In this document: positions 59,388-64,000 of the stretch, one piece after another
How positions within the stretch are numbered: the stretch's first letter is position 1
Layout of the letters: each line of letters opens with the position of its first letter
Source: Mesorhizobium zhangyense
Lineage (GTDB): Bacteria; Pseudomonadota; Alphaproteobacteria; Rhizobiales; Rhizobiaceae
Direction of reading: 5' to 3'
NCBI RefSeq assembly: GCF_011045115.1
Contig: NZ_JAAKZG010000001.1
Span: 558,001-622,000 of the forward strand
Length of the DNA: 64,000 bases
Position numbers and translations under genes: made by a program
Notes under the pieces: model-generated
Seen by the model: only the letters and a program-made list of their open reading frames with translations
The model's database searches: none
What the model was told of the DNA's origin: nothing

Positions 59388-59717
59388 TCATTTCTTCTCC
59401 ATCACGCATTGCAGCGGATGTTGATTCTGACGGGCAAAATCCATGACCTGGGACACTTTGGTCTCGGCCACTTCAAATGTATAGACCCCGCATTCGCCGA
59501 CGCCATGATTGTGAACATGCAGCATGATGCGGGTAGCGGCTTCGCGATCCTTCTGGAAAAACCGTTCCAAAATATGGATGACGAATTCCATCGGCGTGTA
59601 GTCGTCGTTGAGGATCAGAACCCGATAAAGGCTGGGCTTCTTTGTCTTGGTCTTCGTGCGCGTGATTACGGCTGTGCCGCGACCGGGGCCATTGCCCCCA
59701 TCCTGGCCATTCTGCAT
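59388..59717 (-). CDS. clpS: ClpS adaptor protein
   Basis: Binds N-end-rule substrates and the ClpA N-domain. About 109 residues from [10 protein letters not shown]; the fold carries the N-degron pocket in [19 protein letters not shown], then [24 protein letters not shown] and the C-terminal [14 protein letters not shown]. The frame stays open upstream (ATG at 59765, GTG at 59816), so a longer protein of up to 142 residues cannot be excluded; I chose 59717 from the usual length. Position next to clpA supports the call. Confidence 0.9.
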   Translation of the reverse strand: MQNGQDGGNGPGRGTAVITRTKTKTKKPSLYRVLILNDDYTPMEFVIHILERFFQKDREAATRIMLHVHNHGVGECGVYTFEVAETKVSQVMDFARQNQHPLQCVMEKK

Positions 59718-59913
59718 ATGCGCCACTCGCTTGGTAGTGGCATCCCCGCCGTTCGTCACTTGTACCATGCCTTTCGCGGGATCCTCACCCGAAACTCGAA
59801 TGTAGGTAGTCGACACCAGATTTTAAGCCCTTCTTTCTTGGTGACAATATGCTTGCTCGTTTCAGGAGCGACGATTTCAGTCAATCGTGATCGGATAACG
59901 AACAAGAAGTACG

Positions 59914-59945
59914 AAAAAACCCGGCTGCGCAAGGCAACCGGGTTT
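59914..59945 (-). terminator. Terminator of the phasin gene
   Basis: On the minus strand AAACCCGG..., a loop and ...CCGGGTTTTTT form a hairpin followed by Ts, about 44 bases after the phasin stop. It separates the phasin from clpS. Confidence 0.75.
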
Positions 59946-59988
59946 ATGGCAGAGCGGTAAGCTCCGCGAATGCATCAATCGCGAAAAA

Positions 59989-60318
59989 TTACTTCGCCTT
60001 GGCAATGATCGATTCGAAGGGCTTGTAAGCCTCCTTTGCGAGGTCGGCATAGAGCTCCTGGAGCTTGGTAGCCTCGGCAACGAAACCTTCATAGGCCTGC
60101 TTGGCGTAGTCGGTCTGGATTTCGAGGGCCTTTTCCAACGAACCCGACGAGATCACTTTTTCAAACGCAGCAGAACCGCTCTCGAACGACTTCTTGGAGT
60201 ACTCGCCCGCTTCAACGGCGATCGCCTGAGCGCTCTTTGAGACGGATGCAAAGCTCTTCAGGCTGTTGTCCATGAATTCCTTGCCGAATTTGCTCGTGTC
60301 TTCAAACGACTGCATCAT
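59989..60318 (-). CDS. Phasin family protein
   Basis: A 109-residue helical protein from MMQSFEDTSKFGKEFMDN; phasins coat polyhydroxybutyrate granules. The sequence is a single amphipathic helix series (SLKSFASVSKSAQAIAVEAGEYSKKSFESG, then AALEIQTDYAKQAYEGFVAEATKLQELYADLAKEAYKPF in its general style). The family match is from composition and from the LQELYADLAKEAYKP-type end. The ORF is open 28 codons upstream, but these have no family likeness. A strong promoter with a palindromic operator precedes the gene (60359-60402). Confidence 0.9.
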   Translation of the reverse strand: MMQSFEDTSKFGKEFMDNSLKSFASVSKSAQAIAVEAGEYSKKSFESGSAAFEKVISSGSLEKALEIQTDYAKQAYEGFVAEATKLQELYADLAKEAYKPFESIIAKAK

Positions 60319-60358
60319 CTGCGCATTCCCTTTCGTTGTCGGTTGGTCTGGCGCTTTT

Positions 60359-60402
60359 TTGTGCGATGCCGCTAATTTATTGTGCGATGCACAAAAAGTC
60401 AA
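60359..60402 (-). promoter_or_regulatory. Phasin promoter with palindromic operator in its spacer
   Basis: On the minus strand TTGACT (60397-60402) and TAAATT (60374-60379) are 17 bases apart. The palindrome TTGTGC-GAT-GCACAA (60380-60394, plus-strand reading) lies exactly inside this spacer. A second copy of its first 11 bases, TTGTGCGATGC, lies at 60359-60369, 21 bases away, near the expected start site. A repressor bound here would block the promoter. PHB-sensing PhaR is the natural candidate; this is inference. Confidence 0.6.
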
Positions 60403-60591
60403 TCGGAGATGCCCCCAAGGCAGGCAATTCGCAGCAGCGGCGAAAGATAAATTTATCCTAAATCCAAAACAAAATGGTGAACGTTACGGTTACCATAAAC
60501 GGATTGGTAACGCTGTGACCCTACTGTGACCGGAAAGTGAGGCAGGAGCCTTTGCCGCCTCGGGTGCAACAAAAATCCAAAGGGTGTAACA

Positions 60592-62022
60592 GTGCGTCAA
60601 GCGTTTGCAGGCATTGCTCTCCGAAAAGTATTCTCCGCAAAATCCGCAATCGCAGCCTTCCTCGCCATTACGATGTGCGTGGCGGCAGTTGGTTCGGCAT
60701 CGGCGAATGCGAAATATGCTGCGATCGTCGTCGACGCCAATACCGGCAAGACGCTGTTCTCGGCGAATTCGGAATCGCGACGCTTTCCGGCATCGCTGAC
60801 CAAGATGATGACGCTGTACCTGACCTTCGAAGCGCTCTCGCGCGGCAAGATCAACAAGGACACCCGCGTCCCCTTCTCCGCCCAGGCGTCCGCGCAGCCG
60901 CCGACGAAGATCGGCGTGAAAGCGGGCGGTTCGGTCACTGTCGAAACCGCGATCTACGCGCTCGTCACCAAGTCGGCCAATGACGCAGCCACAGCACTTG
61001 CCGAGCTTCTCGGCGGCTCGCAGGACAATTTCGCGCGCATCATGACCGCCAAGGCGCGCAGCCTAGGCATGAACAGCACCGTCTTCCGCAACGCCAACGG
61101 CCTGCCGAACTCGGCGCAGTTCACCACCGCCCGCGACATGGCCATGCTCGGCATCGCGCTGAAGGAGCACTACCCGCAGTATTACGGCTATTTCTCCACC
61201 CGCTCCTTCACGTATGGCCGGCAGCGCATGCCGAACCACAATCGTCTTCTCGGCCGCATCAAGGGCGTGGACGGCATCAAGACCGGCTATACCAATGCTT
61301 CCGGCTTCAATCTCGTCTCGTCGGTTTCCGACGGCAATCGCCGCATCGTCGCTGTTGTCATGGGCGGCGCCAGCGGTGCTGCCCGCGACAACCACATGGC
61401 CGACCTGATCAAGAAGTACCTGCCCCAGGCTTCCAACGGCGGCAAGGGCGGTCCTTTGATTGCCAGCGCCACCACCTCGCCGATCGGTGCGATCGCCAAG
61501 GTACTGCTGCCCAAGCATGACGCGCCGACCCCGGATACGCGCCCGGGGGCCGATATCGTGGTTGCTGCCGATGAAGCGCCTGCCGTCGTCAAGCGCAAGG
61601 TTGCACGCACGCCGGAAACGGTCGCTGCCCCTGTCATGCAGGCCTATGCCGATCCGGCGCCAAGGCCGCAGGCTGAGGTCGAAGAGGTTGCTGAACAGCG
61701 TACGGCTGCAGTCGATCAGGCAGTTGCCATCCAGCAGGAAGTCGATCCGGCCCATACCGCATCTATTGGCCCGTCAGGCTGGGCGATCCAGGTTGCTTCG
61801 TCGCCGAGCCGCGAAGAAGCCCAGGCATTCCTTTCCAAGGCCAGCCAGCAGGCTCCCAAGCTTCTTTCTGACGCTGCAGCCTTCACCGTGCAGTTCGAAA
61901 AAGGCGGCGTGACTTACCATCGCGCACGCTTCGGCGGCTTCGGCACCAAGACCGCCGCGTGGGACGCCTGCGCTGCACTGAAGAAGAAGAAAATCGCCTG
62001 CTACGCAATTCAGAACAACTGA
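60592..62022 (+). CDS. D-alanyl-D-alanine carboxypeptidase with C-terminal SPOR domain
   Basis: Periplasmic penicillin-binding protein that trims peptidoglycan pentapeptides. 476 residues from a GTG start: a signal peptide ends near ASANAKYA; the active-site S68-LTK-K71 motif is in RRFPASLTKMM, SxN is in TKSANDAATALAE, KTG is in VDGIKTGYTNAS. After a Pro/Ala/Glu linker (about 300-395) a SPOR domain (SGWAIQVASSPSREEAQAFL... to the end) binds septal denuded glycans. A TGTGACC repeat (60514, 60525) and a GTTACC/GGTAAC inverted repeat (60489-60511) lie upstream. Confidence 0.94.
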   Translation: MRQAFAGIALRKVFSAKSAIAAFLAITMCVAAVGSASANAKYAAIVVDANTGKTLFSANSESRRFPASLTKMMTLYLTFEALSRGKINKDTRVPFSAQASAQPPTKIGVKAGGSVTVETAIYALVTKSANDAATALAELLGGSQDNFARIMTAKARSLGMNSTVFRNANGLPNSAQFTTARDMAMLGIALKEHYPQYYGYFSTRSFTYGRQRMPNHNRLLGRIKGVDGIKTGYTNASGFNLVSSVSDGNRRIVAVVMGGASGAARDNHMADLIKKYLPQASNGGKGGPLIASATTSPIGAIAKVLLPKHDAPTPDTRPGADIVVAADEAPAVVKRKVARTPETVAAPVMQAYADPAPRPQAEVEEVAEQRTAAVDQAVAIQQEVDPAHTASIGPSGWAIQVASSPSREEAQAFLSKASQQAPKLLSDAAAFTVQFEKGGVTYHRARFGGFGTKTAAWDACAALKKKKIACYAIQNN

Positions 62023-62053
62023 AACACTCCGGGTTGTTTCGTGTCGAAGGAGA

Positions 62054-62749
62054 CTAATGGTGATTGGTGAGCAAGACGTCCTTGGCTTCGTTGATCCGCG
62101 CCGCCAGGAAAGACGTGCCTCCGAGATCGGGGTGCAGGCGCTGCATCAGGCGGCGGTGCGCCTTGCGGATATCCGCCGCGGTGGCCCCCGTTTCAAGACC
62201 AAGGATCTTGTAGGCCTCCTCCTTAGTCATGGCGCCAGAACCTGGCGCAACACCATGCCCGTCGCTACCGTGCGCATCCGCGTCTTCGCGCCAGACGGGA
62301 AACCGGCCATCAAGATAAGTCTCTAGCAATTGACGGCTCTCCTGGTCACCGGAGAGGTCTGCGTAGAGCTCCTTGAGTTCTTTCAGTGACATGGCGCTGA
62401 GCATCTTCTGCTCGTGCCGGCCGGCAAGCACCATGCCTTCCAGCACACCGCTGTCGTGGTCAAGCTCCATCTCAAGTGCGGCTGTACGCACTGTCGAGCG
62501 CTTTCCCGGCGTCTTTTTCTTCGAAGCGCGAATACGGCCGGACGAATACCAGGCAAACGCTGCCGACAGCAGCATACCGCCAAAGCCCACACGACCGACA
62601 AGCAGAAAGACGACGCCCACAAGCCCGACGGCTATTGGCCCGGCGAGTGTCGCCGTTCTGGCAAGGCTGGCGGGTTCGGCGCGCAGAAAAATCGTGCCAA
62701 CTACCAGCAGCAGCATCGCAAGGCTCAGAATTCCAAGCAGAAGCGTCAT
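62054..62749 (-). CDS. Membrane-anchored DnaJ-domain protein
   Basis: A 231-residue J-protein with the J-domain at the C-terminus, as in TIM14/DjlA-like proteins. Two or three N-terminal membrane helices (LLGILSLAMLLLVVGTIFL, TLAGPIAVGLVGVVFLLVGRVGFGG), a middle region with MSLKELKELYADLSGDQESRQLLETYLD, then EEAYKILGLETGATAADIRKAHRRLMQRLHPDLGG with the essential HPD. It probably recruits DnaK to the inner membrane. It overlaps the VWA gene by four bases and is transcribed after it. Confidence 0.92.
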   Translation of the reverse strand: MTLLLGILSLAMLLLVVGTIFLRAEPASLARTATLAGPIAVGLVGVVFLLVGRVGFGGMLLSAAFAWYSSGRIRASKKKTPGKRSTVRTAALEMELDHDSGVLEGMVLAGRHEQKMLSAMSLKELKELYADLSGDQESRQLLETYLDGRFPVWREDADAHGSDGHGVAPGSGAMTKEEAYKILGLETGATAADIRKAHRRLMQRLHPDLGGTSFLAARINEAKDVLLTNHH

Positions 62750-63480
62750 CCGGACCTGCCGCGCAGATGTTCGATCATAAGGCGGTCCTCCTCGCGCCCA
62801 CGCGCTTCAAGGGCCTTCAAGCCACCCGTAGCGAAGACCGCGATCGCGGAAAGCAGTTTTGCCAGCATCGCCGGCGCATTGCGATCGAAGCGGAACCATG
62901 CACCTTTCGACAACCGCGCGATTTCCTTGAAGGCAGCTTCCGCGAGATCATCTCGCCCTTCCTGAAAGACGAACACAGGGACGCCGTGCAGGCCGAGATT
63001 GCCCGCCTTCACCGCAAGATCGTCCACATCCTCCTCCATCGCATCGCCGATATAGACGAGCGCGCCGATTTTGGAGCGCCCGACTTCGCTAAGTGCATGT
63101 GAAAGAACCTTGCCGATCTGGGTATGGCCGCCCTGACAGGAGATCCGCATCATCAAACGCTTCAGTGATGCCGTATCGGCCACGAATTGCGAGGAACGGC
63201 ATTCGCCGAGCCCGCGAAAATATACGAGCTGGACATTGAGCGAGCCTGCATGCTGCACGGCGTCGAACATTTCAGCCTGCAGCGAGCAGGCGAGATCCCA
63301 TGTCGGCTGCCGGCTCATCGTCGCATCCAACGCCAGAATGAGGCGGCCAGAACCCGATCCCTTCGCCTGGCCCAGCGCTCGTGCCTGCCGCACGAAAGCT
63401 TCGACGTCCCCTGCGCTCGAATGCTTTTCAGGCGGCGAGGCACGATTGGCGATGGATGCAGGCGGCTTCTTCTCACTCAT
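62746..63480 (-). CDS. VWA-domain protein
   Basis: A 244-residue protein with a von Willebrand factor A-like fold. The MIDAS-like motif is DATMS in LILALDATMSRQPTW, and LVYIGDAMEEDVDDL near residue 170 could be the later metal-binding loop. The pattern is the VWA type found next to genes for metal-insertion or membrane complexes, but no partner is visible. The start at 63480 (MSEKKPPAS) is preferred to a 32-codon extension. Its stop overlaps the start of the J-protein gene, so the two are coupled. Confidence 0.82.
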   Translation of the reverse strand: MSEKKPPASIANRASPPEKHSSAGDVEAFVRQARALGQAKGSGSGRLILALDATMSRQPTWDLACSLQAEMFDAVQHAGSLNVQLVYFRGLGECRSSQFVADTASLKRLMMRISCQGGHTQIGKVLSHALSEVGRSKIGALVYIGDAMEEDVDDLAVKAGNLGLHGVPVFVFQEGRDDLAEAAFKEIARLSKGAWFRFDRNAPAMLAKLLSAIAVFATGGLKALEARGREEDRLMIEHLRGRSG

Positions 63481-63559
63481 GAGAGGAAGATGTGGCGGGA
63501 TGGCGCTGCTTGCAAGCCGGGTTAGCGCATCATGGGTAAAAACGGCTTGATGCGCGGCT

Positions 63560-64000
63560 TCATCGCTCGAGAACAAAAACGGCGCTGGGGCGCATGTCGG
63601 TGTCCCGGCCTACCCCGAAATCAGGCACCCGACATTCGGCTAGTTGCCGCAGCCGAGAACGCGGCAGATATGCCCGCCCCGGATCGCCGATCAGGACATC
63701 GATGCCGGCATCGAGGCATCGATCGAGAAAGGCCATAACGCGCTCCGCGAGTTGGCTTTCGTAAAAGAGGTCGCCAACGGCCACGATATCCACCGAGGGC
63801 GGCGGGCCAAACGTGAGATCGCTTCCAATTGCCGTGATCGAGACACCATTTTCCTCTGCGTTGAGGCCGATTGCGACAACGCCGTTGCGGTCGATTTCAG
63901 CGGCGATCACCTCGCTTGCACCGGCTTTCATCGCCGCAATGCCAACCAGCCCGGAGCCTGCCCCAAGATCGAGCACCCGCCGGCCTGTCACCGTTTCCGA
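63560..64000 (-). CDS. S-adenosylmethionine-dependent methyltransferase, N-terminus cut by the window
   Basis: The C-terminal 146 codons of a class I methyltransferase; the start lies beyond the right edge. VTGRRVLDLGAGSGLVGIAAMKAGASEVIAAEID is motif I and II, and VDIVAVGDLFYESQLAERVMAFLDRCLDAG is motif IV. It resembles the COG3897/L11-methyltransferase-like family, so a protein Lys or nicotinamide-type target is possible; the substrate is not known. It is 79 bases upstream of the VWA gene on the same strand. Confidence 0.85.
   Translation of the reverse strand, partial: SETVTGRRVLDLGAGSGLVGIAAMKAGASEVIAAEIDRNGVVAIGLNAEENGVSITAIGSDLTFGPPPSVDIVAVGDLFYESQLAERVMAFLDRCLDAGIDVLIGDPGRAYLPRSRLRQLAECRVPDFGVGRDTDMRPSAVFVLER

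Overview
The window is a gene-dense, high-GC stretch of an alphaproteobacterial chromosome of the order Hyphomicrobiales (Rhizobiales). The gene orders (dusB-ntrB; pdhA-pdhB-pdhC with a lipoyl domain on E1 beta; trpD-trpC-moaC-moeA-lexA; rpsB-tsf-pyrH-frr-uppS-cdsA-rseP-bamA-lpxD-fabZ-lpxA-lpxI-lpxB), the EipB envelope protein, the GAAC/GTTC type SOS boxes and the extragenic palindromes suggest a Mesorhizobium-like member of the Phyllobacteriaceae. Family level is inference; order level is well supported. I see no tRNA, rRNA, IS element, prophage or CRISPR array.

Layout. 1-3.3 kb: ntrB (cut by the window edge) and dusB, divergent from ispDF-cinA. 3.3-12.3 kb: a long minus-strand set for lipoate and pyruvate dehydrogenase (pdhA, pdhB, pdhC, a small zinc-ribbon protein, SGNH hydrolase, GNAT, lpdA, GlsB-like, lipA, COQ10-like, GNAT). 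12.4-16 kb: ftsB, eno, kdsA and a glyoxalase-like gene. 16-17.3 kb: a gene-free, palindrome-rich island, then an NCS1 permease on the plus strand. 19-23.3 kb: pyrG, L,D-transpeptidase, secG, tpiA. 23.5-29.8 kb: plus-strand ppiD-trpD-trpC-moaC-moeA and lexA. 29.8-35.4 kb: comEC, divergent from gltX and gltA. 35.5-48.9 kb: lipid A, outer-membrane assembly, phospholipid and undecaprenyl synthesis, and translation genes as one minus-strand block from rpsB to lpxB. 48.9-55 kb: assorted single genes (DUF4031, eipB, RidA, GDPD, FemAB-like, HIT, azlCD, VOC). 55.3-60.6 kb: a divergent ammonium transporter with a 57-residue membrane microprotein, clpA-clpS, and a phasin. 60.6-64 kb: a D,D-carboxypeptidase with SPOR domain, a membrane J-protein, a VWA protein and a 5'-truncated methyltransferase.

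The genes are mostly housekeeping. The pdh/lpd/lipA set makes acetyl-CoA and feeds citrate synthase. The lpx, fabZ, bamA and rseP block builds the outer membrane. The rpsB-tsf-pyrH-frr part couples translation to growth. The most interesting new signals are small or non-coding: a palindromic operator that exactly fills the phasin promoter spacer, mutually exclusive pairings in the rpsB leader, a possible structured RNA at 16.6-16.95 kb, the amt-linked microprotein, the pdh-linked zinc-ribbon protein, and a 9-bp-arm palindrome in front of the NCS1 gene. I found no clearly undescribed multi-gene system.
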